Assembly (NCBI GenBank): GCA_013368515.1
Contig: JABWCI010000003.1
Coordinates: 62,001-126,000 of the forward strand
Direction: 5' to 3'
DNA: 64,000 bases
From: Candidatus Altimarinota bacterium
GTDB lineage: Bacteria > Patescibacteriota > Gracilibacteria > BD1-5 > UBA6164
A program made the position numbers and the translations under genes. The notes under the pieces are model-generated. The model made no database searches, had not been told where the DNA came from, and worked only from the letters and a program-made list of their open reading frames with translations. This document shows positions 1-11,040 of the stretch, one piece after another. Positions within the stretch are counted from its first letter, which is position 1. Every line of letters begins with the position of its first letter.

Positions 1-57
1 TTGACTTTATATATTTTTAGATTATTATTTAAAAACTTAATTATATAATAGAAAAAT

Positions 58-543
58 ATGAGACTAGCAAATGCTATCGTATTGAGTTCAATGCTGGCAG
101 TGTGACAAAGTAGTGCAAATATAAATCCAACACAAAATTACTGATTAGATATAACAAAAATAAATTATAATCCTGTCGTAAAAAGAGAAATACAAACTGT
201 AAATACATCAATAGATGAACTTATTTGAGAACTTGATTACTTAAAAAGAAATTGTTCTTTAATTGCACAAGAATCAAAAGATACAAAAAATTGAAGAGTA
301 GCAAATGAAAAATTTGATTGTAATGAAGAATGAAGCTGAGAAATATCAACTGAAATGATAAATGATTGAGTAGTTAAGATAAAATGAAAAATATATGCTT
401 GTCTAAATTTAAGTACAACATTAACTTATAATTGAGAAGAAAAAACACTTATATTAAAATCAAATTGAGCAGTTTTAGAAAATAAAAAAAGTAGTTTTTT
501 AATGTCTGAAAATTGTGGTGAACTTAGAGTACTTAATAAATAA
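58..543 (+). CDS. secreted hypothetical protein
   Basis: I do not recognise this 161-residue protein. Its N-terminus (MRLANAIVLSSMLAVGQSSA) reads as a Sec signal peptide with a likely cut after SSA, so the product is probably exported. The mature part has several cysteines (in RNCSL, KFDCNEE, YACLN, SENCGE) that could form disulfides, and a C-terminal half that looks beta-rich. No TM segment follows the signal. It is followed at once by its own terminator, so it is probably a single-gene unit. The start is the only in-frame ATG near the 5' end; a TATAAT at 44-49 lies very close to it. Function unknown. Confidence 0.7.
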
Positions 544-548
544 AATAT

Positions 549-575
549 AAAAGCACAAAAGTGCTTTTTATTTTT
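549..575 (+). terminator. intrinsic terminator after the first gene
   Basis: Eight-base stem AAAAGCAC/GTGCTTTT with an AAAA loop, followed by a T-rich tract, six bases after the TAA. Confidence 0.8.
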
Positions 576-583
576 CTAAAATT

Positions 584-611
584 TTGATATTTTTTTATTA
601 TTTTATATAAT
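584..611 (+). promoter_or_regulatory. promoter of elp3-nudix unit
   Basis: TTGATA (584-589), 16-base spacer, TATAAT (606-611), about 31 bases before the elp3 ATG. A close match to a sigma70-type promoter. Confidence 0.6.
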
Positions 612-642
612 CTAAACTAAACCCTTAAATATTAAAATAAAT

Positions 643-2328
643 ATGAACAACACAGAAATAATTGATGAAATAATAAAGCTTGGTATTGCAGAAGTAAAGA
701 TAAAATTATGAGAATATAACAAAGATGATTTTCATAAATTAAAAAATAAAGTTTATTCTAAATATAAGCTAGCAAAACCAATTTCAAGCATAGAAATAAT
801 AGAAAGATATAATGAATTAACTCATTCTTGAGAGATAGAAGAAAATCTTTTTTTTCAAAAACTTATAAGAAAAAGATGAGTTAGAAGCCAATCTGGTGTT
901 ACTGTTATTTCACTACTTACAAAATTTTGGTGATGCCCTGGTAAGTGTGTTTATTGTCCAACATTTGAATGATTACCAAAAAGTTATATCCCAAATGAAC
1001 CAGCTGTTCAAAGAGCAGAATTAAATAAATTTGACCCTATTATGCAAATACATAATAGACTTAGAGCTCTTGAAATCACATGACACAAGATAGATAAAAA
1101 TGATATAAGAATCATAGGTTGAACTTGGTCAGTTTATCCATTACAATATCAACAGGATTTTATTAAAGGTATCTATGATGCTTTTAATACATATGATGAT
1201 ATGAAAGAATACATAGAAAAAACAGAACTTAGTTGAGATAAATTTGCTAGTTTCAAGATAAAAGAGACATACAAAGCAAAAATAAGTTCTAGTTTAGAAG
1301 AAGCAAAAAAATTAAATGAATCTGCTAGATGTAGAATTATTTGAATTGCTATTGAAACTCGTCCAGATTGGATAACACCGGAAGAAATTAAAAGACTTAG
1401 AGATTATTGAGTAACAAGAGTGGAAATAGGTTATCAAACAACTTTTGATGAAATAAATGAACTAAATAAAAGATGACACTGAAATGCAGAATCAATTGCA
1501 GCAACTAAGATGCTAAAAGATGCTTGATTCAAAGTAGTTGCACACATGATGCCAAATCTACTTTGATCAACTCCAGAAAAAGATGTAGAAGCTCTAGCAA
1601 AAGTTTTTGATGAACAATGATTTAGACCTGACGAATTAAAAATATACCCTATGGTAGTTACAGATAAATCAGAATTAACTGAAATCTGGAAAGCAGGATG
1701 ATTTAAGGCATATGACGATGAAACTCTTATAAATCTGACTGCAAAACTAGAATCTATGATCCCTGAATATGTGAGACTTAATAGAACATATAGAGATATA
1801 CCTGCAAGCGAAATACTAGAATGAAGTCATCTTGCAAACCTGAGACAAATAGTAGAAGATAAATTGAAAGCAGAGTGAGTAAAACTAGTAGATATAAGAC
1901 ATAGAGAAATAAAATTTGGTAAAAATGATCCTAAAAAAGCTATTCTAAATGATTTTAAATATGAAGCATCTGATTGAATAGAACACTTTTTAACTTTTGA
2001 AGACCAAGAAGATAGAACTATTTTTTCTCTTTTGAGACTAAGATTACCAAGTGAAAATAAAGAAATAATTGAAGTATTACCAGAATTAAAATGAGCAGCT
2101 TTAATCAGAGAAATCCATACTTTTGGTGATCAATTAAGTATTTGAGAAGCTTGAAGTACTTTTGGACAACATATAGGTTTATGAAGAAGACTTATAGAAA
2201 AATCTGAGGAAATAACTATTGAGGCTTGATATAAAAAAATGGCAGTAATAGCTTGAGTTTGAGTTAGAGCTTATTATGAAAAAAGATGATATCATCTTGA
2301 ATGAGAATATATGGTAAAATATTTATAA
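643..2328 (+). CDS. elp3: Elp3-family tRNA uridine-34 acetyltransferase (radical SAM + GNAT)
   Basis: A 561-residue protein with the Elp3 architecture. The radical-SAM cysteines are C98, C102 and C105 (GCPGKCVYC, CX3CX2C), followed by PTFEGLPKSY. Further Elp3-type stretches are IETRPDWI, RVEIGYQT and HMMPNLLG. The C-terminal GNAT part, from about residue 480, carries REIHTFGDQ, GQHIGLGRRLIEK and VRAYYEKRGY. In this family the radical-SAM half activates acetyl-CoA-derived chemistry on wobble uridine 34 of tRNA. Most bacteria lack Elp3, while archaea and eukaryotes have it; no other Elongator subunit is seen nearby. Many conserved glycines are TGA. A Nudix gene follows after 16 bases, so the two are probably cotranscribed. 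Confidence 0.9.
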
Positions 2329-2344
2329 AATAATAAAAATAAAA

Positions 2345-2776
2345 ATGAAACAAGTAACAAGAACATTTTTAAGAAACGAGGATTGAAAATATATACTTGT
2401 AAGACATAATAAAAAAGATTATTGGACTCTTCCAGGTGGTCATATAGAAGAGTGAGAAGATATATATAAAGCTATAAAAAGAGAAATAAAAGAAGAACTA
2501 AATCTAGAAATAAAGATACTATGACCTAAACTTTGATTAAATATAGACAATATAAAAGAAAGACCAGCTCCAATTTGTACATATAAACTAGATTTTGAAT
2601 ACGAAAAAGGAAAGAAAGTAAAAAAATTAGAATACATATTTTTAAGTGAAATCAAAAGTTGAAATATAAAAATACAAGACGATGAAATAGAAGAATATAG
2701 ATTTTTTACAAAAGATGAGATTTTAAATCTAGAAAATACATTTTTTCAATTTAAAGAAATTCTTAGAAGAATATAA
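2345..2776 (+). CDS. Nudix hydrolase
   Basis: A 143-residue single-domain protein. The Nudix box is complete at about residues 31-53: GGHIEEGEDIYKAIK followed by REIKEEL, which fits GX5EX7REUXEEXGU. Nudix enzymes hydrolyse nucleoside-diphosphate-linked substrates with Mg2+; the substrate here cannot be told. The N-terminus (TRTFLRNEDGKYILVRHNKK) resembles MutT/ADP-ribose pyrophosphatase-like members. It lies 16 bases behind elp3 and ends in a strong terminator, so it is the last gene of the unit. Confidence 0.85.
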
Positions 2777-2777
2777 A

Positions 2778-2808
2778 AAATCACAAGCCAAAGGCTTGTG
2801 ATTTTTTT
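2778..2808. terminator. terminator between convergent nudix and permease genes
   Basis: Stem AATCACAAGCC/GGCTTGTGATT with an AAA loop and T/A tracts on both sides. It overlaps the TAA of the minus-strand permease gene (2807-2809) and starts right after the Nudix stop, so it probably serves both strands. Confidence 0.8.
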
Positions 2809-5158
2809 AATTTGAATAAAAGTAAATAAATATATTTATAAGTAAAAAAAGTATAATCAAAAACAAGATACAGATAAAATAATAAAAGTATGAAATAGAA
2901 AAATAACTTATAAATAAAAATGAAACAAAAAGTATCAAACTACCAAAAAATAAACTAAAAATAAGCCCGATAAGTATAAGATAAAAATATTCAAATTTTA
3001 ATCATAAAAATAAACTATGTTTTAATCATCAAAGTATATGTAAAATCTTTATCTTATAATCTTTGAAACTTTTTAAAAACAATATAGAAACCAAAAAACT
3101 AATAAATGAAAATACAAATATATAAAAAAGTGAAAAATAAACTACTTTTAATATACTTATAGCAACAACTAAAACTATATCTATTATATCTTTTGTATTT
3201 ATAAAAGTAAGATTTCAAGATGTAAGTTTTGATAAGTTAACTTCTAAATCTTTTTCTTTTGTTTCTTGTTTATAAGACAATATATAAGTTTTTGGAAAGT
3301 TTTTAAAATCATCTTTATCAAGCATAAAAAAGAAAAATGGATTAGTTCCAGATCTAACTGCTTCCCTAAAATTTATTACAATAAGCTCTTTTTGTAATCA
3401 AGCTACATTGAAACTTATAGTATCTCAAAGTCTCAGTCATAATCTAGAAGCAAATTCACTATCAACTGAAACATAACCAGATTTAAGTTTATCTCACTTT
3501 TCAATTTTATTATTTAGATTGTTTGTTGTTGAGAAAAATTCACGAGAAAATTCACGACTTACAGTCTGAGTATTTAGATATTTATCAAGTGAAAGTCAGT
3601 TTATCTTTTCTATTCTTAAACTAACTATTTCATATATTTCATCGCTATTAAAATAAGGATTTATTTTTTCTAAATCATCACTTGATACATTTATAACAAA
3701 CATATCATTACTATCTTTTGTCAGATTTTGAAGATATGAAACAAAACTAAGAGAAAATACAAAAAATACAAATATGCTCAAAAATGAAATAATACTAGAA
3801 AAAACTATCAAAAATGATACATTTCAAGGTTTTATTGTAGAACGAATAGCATCAAATATATAAAAATTTTTTATTCTCTTACTTAGTTTTTTAAAAGAAA
3901 AATTTAATATAGCTTTAATAAAAATATAAAATAAAACTACAAAAATGATAGATACTATAGTAAAAATAAAACTATAAAACATATCAATTCATGAAATTAT
4001 ATTTATAAGGAAAAAAGAAATAAATATCAAAAAAAGATAGGTAAAATAATCTCTGGGAGCAAAATTTGAAAAATCATTTGAGTCTTTTAATAGGTTATTT
4101 ATATTACTTTTTACTATCTTATAAAAAGGAGAAAAAACTCAAACAAAAAGCAATATAAACATTATCAAAAATCATTTTATTATAGACTCATAATAAAAAC
4201 TAAAAAAACTAAATTCTCTAGATAAAAAATATAAAGCAAGATAATTTAATAAAATTGAAAATAAAAATGAAACAAAAAATAAAACAAATATAGAAATAAA
4301 ACTATATATAAAAATACTTTTTTTAGTCATTCAAAAAATATTTAAAAGACCAAAATTTGATTTATTTTTCTTGAAAAAACTCTCAAGAGAAAGTATAACA
4401 ATAAAAAATGTAAGTATAAAAATAACTAGATTAAATCCATTTATAAAAAAATAAAATCTATCAGTTATCTCACCTATACTATCTTGCCTATCATTTATAC
4501 TTCTAACTATTATTGAAAATTCTTTTGCTTTTTCTTTTAGCGATAAAACTACTTTTTCATCATAATTATTTATAAAATTAAGATAAATCTTATAATTTAA
4601 TCTAGAATTTGTTTCATTTAATTCAGTATTAAATAATGATAAAGGTAGGTAAATCTTTTTATCATTTGTATAAATAGATATCTCTCAAAGTGGTCTTTTA
4701 TTTATGATTCATTTTACTTTGATTTTTTCTCAAAAAATCTCTAGATAATCTCAAAAAGTTTCATAAGTAAGCTTGTCTACAACTGCAAATCAATCATCAT
4801 TTATTATATCATATGTAAAAGTTTCGTAAAATGGATAGTTTTCTGAGTGGTAAACAAATTCATAAAGAATTGGTTTATTATTTTTATCAAAAAGTGTTGA
4901 ATCAATCTCTATAGTTTCAGCTTTTTTAAAATAACTTTCAAAATATGAAAAATCAAGATAATCTATTTTAGAATCACTTGATAAAACTATATCTGCTCAA
5001 AGTAATGGCTTAACTTGTTCTTTTAAATAATCTTTTACTCACAAAATTATATTGTTTCACAATATATAAGAAAAAATACTTAAAACTACAGATACGAAAA
5101 TAAAAAGAAAGTATTTTTTTTCTTTTAAAAATATAGTCTTTACAAATTTTTTAAACAT
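2807..5158 (-). CDS. ABC transporter permease, FtsX/YbbP-like
   Basis: A 783-residue integral membrane protein. It has an N-terminal TM helix (LFIFVSVVLSIFSYILG), an extracytoplasmic domain containing LLGADIVLSSDSKIDY as in the MacB/FtsX periplasmic family, then blocks of TM helices typical of two FtsX units separated by a second soluble domain. It ends in hydrophobic helices followed by IYFYSN. The gene starts 4 bases after the stop of the ATPase gene, so the two form a transporter pair. The third gene of the operon encodes a TesA-like lipoprotein esterase, which matches the tesA/ybbA/ybbP neighbourhood of Escherichia coli. Role inferred: moving hydrophobic or lipid-like substrates out of the membrane, not nutrient import. 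Confidence 0.8.
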
Positions 5159-5162
5159 ATTT

Positions 5163-5822
5163 TTAAGATTTAATTAAATTATAATCATTCATTTTATAGA
5201 TTGTATCTGATATCTGAGCGACTTCATCATCATGGGTAATCATAATAATTGTATTATTTGTTTTTTTATGAAGAGAAGATATAAGTTCCATAATTATCTT
5301 TTTATTTTTTGCATCAAGAGAGCCTGTTGGTTCATCTGCTAAAAGTAGTTTTGTTTTTCAGACAAAAGCACGAGCAATAGCGACTCTTTGACTTTCTCAT
5401 CAACTTAAATTAAAAGCATAATTATCTGCTTTTTTTTCTAATCAAACAAGTTTAAGGATCTCATCTGTTGAAAAATTTCTTTCTAAATCATTGAGTTCAA
5501 CTACCAAATCTATATTTTCTCTAACTGTTAAATTGTCTATTAATTTAAAATTTTGAAATATATAAGATATATTTTTTCATCTAAAACTAGTTATTTCATT
5601 TTCATTTTTTGTTTTATAATCAAAAGAAAATACATCTATATCTCAAGAAAAATCCAAATCTATTCAAGACATCATGTTTAAAAAAGTAGATTTTCAACTT
5701 CCACTTGGTCAAACTATTGATATAAAATCTCATGAATTTATCTCAAGATTTAGATTACTAAATATATCAACTTTTTCTTTGTCTTTTCAAAAACTTTTTG
5801 TCAGTTTCTTTATCTTTATCAT
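5163..5822 (-). CDS. ABC transporter ATP-binding protein, LolD/FtsE/YbbA-like
   Basis: A complete 219-residue ABC ATPase. Walker A is GPSGSGKST at residues 38-46, with G38 and G43 encoded by TGA. The Q-loop is YIFQNFKLI, the signature is LSGGESQRVAIARA, Walker B is LLLADEPTGSLD, and the H-loop is MITHDDEVA. The DEPTGSLD/HDDEVA pattern is that of the LolD/MacB/FtsE group, which works with FtsX-type permeases, and such a permease follows 4 bases downstream. The start overlaps the region just after the TAA of the esterase gene (10-base gap), giving a three-gene operon. Confidence 0.9.
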
Positions 5823-5831
5823 CGTTTATTA

Positions 5832-6491
5832 TTATTTAATTAAAACATCATTTTTTATCAAAAAATCATATAGATTTTGCACTATTATATCATATCAAGC
5901 ACTATTTGGATGAATCATATCACTTATATTTAAACTAGCAACTCATCAAACTCCTTCAAGAAAATAAGGTAAAAAATATATATCATTTTTTTGTTTTGAG
6001 ATATTTTTATATACATTTTTAAAATCATTTCTATATTTTAATCACAGATTTATAGGTATATCCATACCTCATAGAACTATCTTTGTACCAGCTGGGAAAG
6101 ATTCTATAATAGACAATATATTTGATTCGAGTTCAGTAGTTGGTAATCATCTAAGACCATCATTTCATCAAATAACTATGATTACTATTTCTGGATTTTG
6201 ATCTAGATAAAGAGAAACTCTAGATTTTAGTCAAGAAGAAGTATCTCATGAAATTCAAGCATTTATGACTTTATAATTATAATTGTTTTCAAGTAATTTT
6301 TTTTCTAATTTCGTTGGATAATTTTCACTTATTTCAACTCAATATCAAGCAGTTAAACTATCTCATAAAGCTAAAATAGTTTTTTGTTTTTCTGTTTTTT
6401 CTGAAACAATATTTTCTTCTTTTAAATAATAATTTTTAGAACAAGAAATAACAAAAAACAAAGTAAAAATTAAAAAAAATATTTTTTTCAT
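5832..6491 (-). CDS. TesA-like SGNH/GDSL esterase, lipoprotein
   Basis: A 219-residue SGNH hydrolase. The N-terminus MKKIFFLIFTLFFVISC is a lipoprotein signal with Cys17 as the lipidation site. Block I is LALGDSLTAGYGV with catalytic Ser45. Block III appears as VIGNDGLRGLP. The C-terminal DMIHPN supplies Asp191 and His194. This set matches the TesA/arylesterase branch (thioesterase I, lysophospholipase). It is the first gene of an operon with a YbbA-like ATPase and YbbP-like permease. In E. coli tesA is divergent from ybbAP; here all three point the same way. Probable role: hydrolysis of lipids or lipid-like substrates handled by the transporter. Confidence 0.85.
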
Positions 6492-6544
6492 AAATTATTT
6501 TACTATATAAAAGTAAGTTAATTATATAGAAATAAGCAAAAATA

Positions 6545-6570
6545 AAAAATCTTTTTATAAAAAGATTTTT
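6545..6570. other. hairpin in divergent gap between tesA-like gene and corA
   Basis: Ten-base stem AAAAATCTTT/AAAGATTTTT with a 6-base loop and a T-rich end, then TATAAT at about 6571. It looks like a terminator, but it sits upstream of both flanking genes, so it may instead be a leader or regulatory hairpin. Confidence 0.4.
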
Positions 6571-6611
6571 TATAATATAATCATAAAAATTTATTATCTA
6601 AAAATAATAAA

Positions 6612-7538
6612 ATGAAACATTTATTAAAAATCTGAACTGTAAACTGGGTACATTTTCAAAATCCAACTAAAGAAGAATTATTAAATATATGAGAAGATTA
6701 TGATTTGCATGAGATAATTATAGATGACATAGTAGATCAAACTACTCAAGACAAAATAGATACTTATGATAATCATATTTTCATGGTTTTGCACTTTCCA
6801 AAATATGACTATGCAAATAAAAGATATAAATCAAATGAATTTTCTTTTATACTTTGAAAAAATTTTATCATAACTATTACTTCTCTACCGAGTAATAATA
6901 TAGAAAAAATTAGACAAGATTATATAGACGAAACAACTGATTTAGAGGATCCAGAAAAGTATAAAATTTCTCCATATTATATACTATATAAAATAGTAGA
7001 TATGATGTATGATAAGACTCTTGATTTACTTACAAAATCAAATAAGGATATCATGCTTTTAGAAGAAGATATATTTGCAAATAGTTGAGTAAATAAAAAA
7101 CTTCTAGAAGAAATAATGGTTAAAAAAAGAAACTTAGTTTTTCTAAAACATAACTTCATTTTTCAGTGAGAAATAATTTGAGAAATGCAAAAAACTATAG
7201 AAAAATTTTATGACTGACAACTTGATTTATACTTTGAAGATATAAGCTATAAACTAGATAAAGTTGATAACAATATAACTATTCAATCAAAAAATGTGAC
7301 TTCTCTAACTGAAGTTTATAACTCTTTAATGAGTATAAAAATAAATTCTATACTTGCTAGACTTACTGTTTTTACACTTATAATTTGAACTATGACTTTT
7401 ATAGTTTGAATCTATTGAATGAATGTAAAACTTCCAATGTGAGAATGGGATAGTGCATTTTTGATAATAATATTACTTATGACTATTTTATCTTTTACTC
7501 TATGAATTATATTTAAAAAAAGATGATGGTTTGAATAA
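6612..7538 (+). CDS. corA: CorA-family Mg2+/Co2+ transporter
   Basis: A 308-residue CorA-type channel. A long soluble N-terminal domain (EEYDLHEIIIDD-like start, ITITSLPSNNIEKIR) is followed by a helical stalk and two C-terminal TM helices. The diagnostic motif YGMN lies at the end of the first TM helix, with its glycine (about residue 269) encoded by TGA. The short periplasmic loop and second TM end in a positive tail (FKKRGWFE), as usual. It transports Mg2+ and sometimes Co2+ or Ni2+. Single gene with its own terminator. Confidence 0.92.
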
Positions 7539-7568
7539 AACTCTTAATAAAATTAAGAGTTTTATTTT
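7537..7568 (+). terminator. terminator after corA
   Basis: Stem AAAACTCTTAAT/ATTAAGAGTTTT with an AAA loop and T tail, directly behind the corA stop. Confidence 0.8.
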
Positions 7569-7617
7569 GATAAAATAAGTATAAATTATAAAATAATAAA
7601 AATTAAAAATAAAAGAT

Positions 7618-9228
7618 ATGAAAGAAAGATTTATTATATATTATTTTTGTTTACTATTTTTAATTGTAAGCACTATCAATTCAAAAATATTAACTATGTT
7701 TTGAGTTGATTTATCTTTTGATTTGAGATGAAGTTTTGAGTTTTTAAAAGTTATGGTATTCAACATAATTAACTCTATTTTTTTAATAATTTATTTTATA
7801 TACAATTTTAAAAATAAATTAAATTATAGTAAAGGTATAAATTTAATCTTTTTTTTATTTATCATATCAATAGCAACATCTAGTTTTTTTCTAACAAATA
7901 TATTTTGAAATAACATCAGATGACACTCAATTATCTTTTATACAAATCTAGTTTGATTATTTATAGTGCTTATAAACTTAGAAGAAAATACTAAAAAAAC
8001 TATAATGAAATACCTATTATATCTAAGTATAATACCTGTATTTTTAGCTATAAAAGAATTTTATTTCTCTAGTTTTAATTATATAGATTTAGAAAATAGA
8101 GCTTTTTGAAACTTTTGACACCCCAATTTTCTAGCATTTTTTATATTGATTTTTATACCAATAATATTAAAAAATATAGACAAAAAAATAAATATATTTT
8201 TTTTAATAGTTTTTAGTTTTGCGTTATTTTTAAGTAAATCTATTTTATGAATAATATTGTATTTTTTATATATAATATTTTTCTTTAAAAAATATTTAAA
8301 ACCTATATATTTTTATGTATTAAACTTATTAATTTTTATATTTTTAATTTACTACATAATTGATTTTTGAATAATAACAAAACTTAATTCTTTTGTTTCT
8401 AGATTTTATATTTGGGAATCAACTATAAAAATATATATCTCAGATATAAAATATATATTTTTTGGTATATGAAATGATAGTTTACAATATGTTTTTGATA
8501 ACTTTAAATCTCCTTATTTATATATTTTTGAAAATATATGATATACATCAGATAGACCTCATAATTATTATTTGCAGATACTTATAAATTATTGATTAAT
8601 TTGATTTAGTTTATTTATCTACTTTATAATAAAATTATTTAAAAACTCTAAAAAAAATTATTTATTTCATAGTATAATATTATCTAGCATATTTCTATTT
8701 TTTAACTTCCCTTCTATTATAAATTATTTATTAATTATAATTATTTTATCTATAGTAATAAATCAAAAACTAACAAATAAAAGATATGTATGATTAAAAT
8801 TATTTTTTATTATTTTTTCTATTTTTTCCGTTTTTAGCAGTTTTTTTTACTTAAAAGAAGAAAATATTTTACAAAAAAATATAGAGAATAAATCAAAAAT
8901 ACAATTATATAATAATTTAAAAAATGAAGATATAGAGTACAAGATATTAAACCTTGAGAAATCCTATAAAAATATGTGTTTTGAACTAACAAGAAAAATA
9001 AAAACAGCTGAAAATTATTTTTTTTGTTGAGAGTTGCTAAAAAATATAGATTATAGTACATCTATATTATACTATTCAATATGATTATGAAAATTGCCTG
9101 ATATGTGGAATAAGGAATCAAAATACTATAATAATTATTTAGTAAAAAAATTATATAACGAAAATAGATTTTTTTCAGAAAAGTATAGTGATTTAAGAAA
9201 TATATTAAAAAAAATAGAAAATAAATAA
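7618..9228 (+). CDS. O-antigen ligase/polymerase-like membrane protein
   Basis: A 536-residue protein with about ten or more TM helices in the first 400 residues, then a soluble C-terminal tail of about 130 residues. FGHPNFLAFF in mid-protein and SDRPHNYYLQILINYGLIG in a later loop match the Wzy_C/WaaL family pattern (GHPN and an H-N-x-x-L loop before a TM helix). Family members join or polymerise lipid-linked glycans, or transfer glycans to proteins. No glycosyltransferase genes adjoin it, so the acceptor is unknown. Family assignment is likely; the substrate is not known. Confidence 0.7.
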
Positions 9229-9290
9229 TTTTTTGATTTGTTTTTAATATTATGATAAAATAAATAATAATATATAATAAAAAAATAAAT

Positions 9291-9722
9291 ATGCCTTTAA
9301 TTTTTTCAAACAAAGAACACGCATATATAGAAAAAGAAAAAACAGAAATAAGTCAATTATTTTCTGTTTCAAAAGCACCAGCTGCAGCATGACCTTATAA
9401 TAAGGCTTTTTGGTCATGAGATTTACTATTTTGTTCATGACAAATTGCATTAGATGTAAATACAATGCAATTAATAAAATGATGAATTGAGGAACAAACT
9501 AGACAAGCTTGCAGAAATGTATCTTATGTATTAGAAGAATATTGATTATGACTAAAAAATGTTGTAAAAACAACAATTTATTTAAGTAATATCGAAGACT
9601 ACGATATAGTTAATAACATATATAAAAACTATTTTGTACTTAAACCTGCTAGAACTCTAGTAGAAGTTGCAAAATTACCAAAATGAGCTCTAATAGAAAT
9701 TGAAGTAATAGCAAAAAGATAA
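9291..9722 (+). CDS. ridA: RidA/YjgF-family enamine/imine deaminase
   Basis: A 143-residue protein. After an N-terminal extension of about 27 residues it shows the RidA pattern: SKAPAAAGPYNKAFWSGDLLFCSGQIALD near the start (motifs APAAAGPYNKA and CSGQIALD) and PARTLVEVAKLPKGALIEIE at the end, where the Arg and Glu bind substrate. RidA hydrolyses reactive 2-aminoacrylate and related imines made by PLP enzymes. No internal Met gives a canonical-length start, so the extension seems real. It ends in its own terminator. Confidence 0.88.
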
Positions 9723-9738
9723 TTTGACTTTTAAACTT

Positions 9739-9771
9739 AAATACTAATAATTAAATTATTAGTATTTTTTT
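9739..9771 (+). terminator. terminator after ridA
   Basis: Twelve-base stem AAATACTAATAA/TTATTAGTATTT with loop TTAAA and a T tail. Confidence 0.75.
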
Positions 9772-9782
9772 ATTATAAAATT

Positions 9783-10421
9783 ATGAATTCTCCTAAATAC
9801 TCTTGAAATATCATACTAACTTGAATGCCTTGATCTGGTAAAACAAACATATGAAAAAAATTAGCACAAGAATTAGGTATAAATTTTTGTGATTTTGATG
9901 ATGATGTACTTGAAAAAATAACATTATCTACTGCAGAGGAAGCATTATGAGTTTTAAATTTAAGAAAAACATGATTAATACCTGAAAATTTATCATATAA
10001 AGAAGTAAAAAAGTTACTTGAACTTTTATGAGATGAAAAATTTTTAGAATTAGAATGATTTATGTGAAGAAATCTAAATTTTGAATCTCAAACAGTACTA
10101 TCTACTTCTGGAAGTCTTCCTCTTAGATTAGATGCAATGGAACATCTTAAAAATAACTGAAAAGTAATTTATATAGATATTCCACTAGAACTAATAATTT
10201 CTAGATTACAAGAAATGAAAACTGATAGAATAATATGAATGTGAAAAATGACTTTAGAAGAAATACTACAATATAGAGAAAGTTATTATTTTAGAAGCAC
10301 TGACATAAACTTTAAAGTACCAACTTTTGATGCAAAACAATGAAAAACAAAAGAAGAAAGAGAAAGTGAAAAAAGAATAGTATTTGAAAGATTTATGGAA
10401 TTTTACAAAGCAAATATATAA
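9783..10421 (+). CDS. shikimate-kinase-like P-loop kinase
   Basis: A 212-residue P-loop kinase. Walker A is TGMPGSGKTNIGKKLA near residues 12-27. FCDFDDDVLEK matches the shikimate-binding DxD region, and STSGSLPLRLDAM sits where shikimate kinases carry GGG and an Arg. VIYIDIPLELIISRL is the usual strand-helix before the lid. There is a longer insert after residue 50 than in the compact AroK enzymes (about 170 residues). No other aro gene lies nearby, so use in the shikimate pathway is not shown by context. A related small-molecule kinase is an alternative. Confidence 0.7.
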
Positions 10422-10489
10422 AATTAAAATTATATTTTATTATTTTAAAAAAATATTAAAATAAGTTTATTAAATAATAATTCTAAAAT

Positions 10490-11029
10490 ATGAAAATAGC
10501 AATTTGAACTACAAGAGCACCAAAAGTTGAATGAATTAAAAAATGAGTAAAAGAGTGTCCATATTTTAATTGAATAGAGGTTGAATATTTATTAGAATCG
10601 GTTTCTTCAGATATTTCAGACATGCCTTTAAGTATACAAGAAACTATGAATTGAGCTAAAAATAGAGCTAGAAACTTAAAAAAAGCATGAATAACAGCAG
10701 ATTTTTATATATGAATAGAATGATGAACAACTGAAATCTGAGATAAAAAATATATTGGTTGAATAGTGTATATAGAAGATAATTCTTGAAAATGACATTA
10801 TGGTTTTTCCCCTATGATGGAAGTTCCTCAATTAGTTGAGAAAAAATTATATATTGATAGATTAGAATTGTGACCTGTTATGTGAGAATTATCAGGAAAA
10901 ACAGATATAAGAAGTGAAAATTGAAGTATGTGAGCTTGGAGTAATGATATGTTGACTAGAATTGATGAATTTACGAGTGCATTCAAAGCAGCAATTTCTC
11001 CTTTTTTCAATGATTATTATAAAATGTAA
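10490..11029 (+). CDS. YjjX-like inosine/xanthosine triphosphatase (DUF84)
   Basis: A 179-residue protein that matches the DUF84/YjjX family: start MKIAIGTTRAPKVEGIK, then VSSDISDMPLSIQETMNGAKNRARN, ADFYIGIEGG and GPVMGELSGKTDIRSENGSMG (in pieces). The IGIEGG stretch and the GxNGAxxRA pattern are typical. Family members hydrolyse non-canonical purine nucleotides such as ITP and XTP to keep them out of nucleic acids. It ends 11 bases before the next gene, which has a signal peptide and is probably cotranscribed. Confidence 0.85.
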
Positions 11030-11040
11030 TATTACAATTT

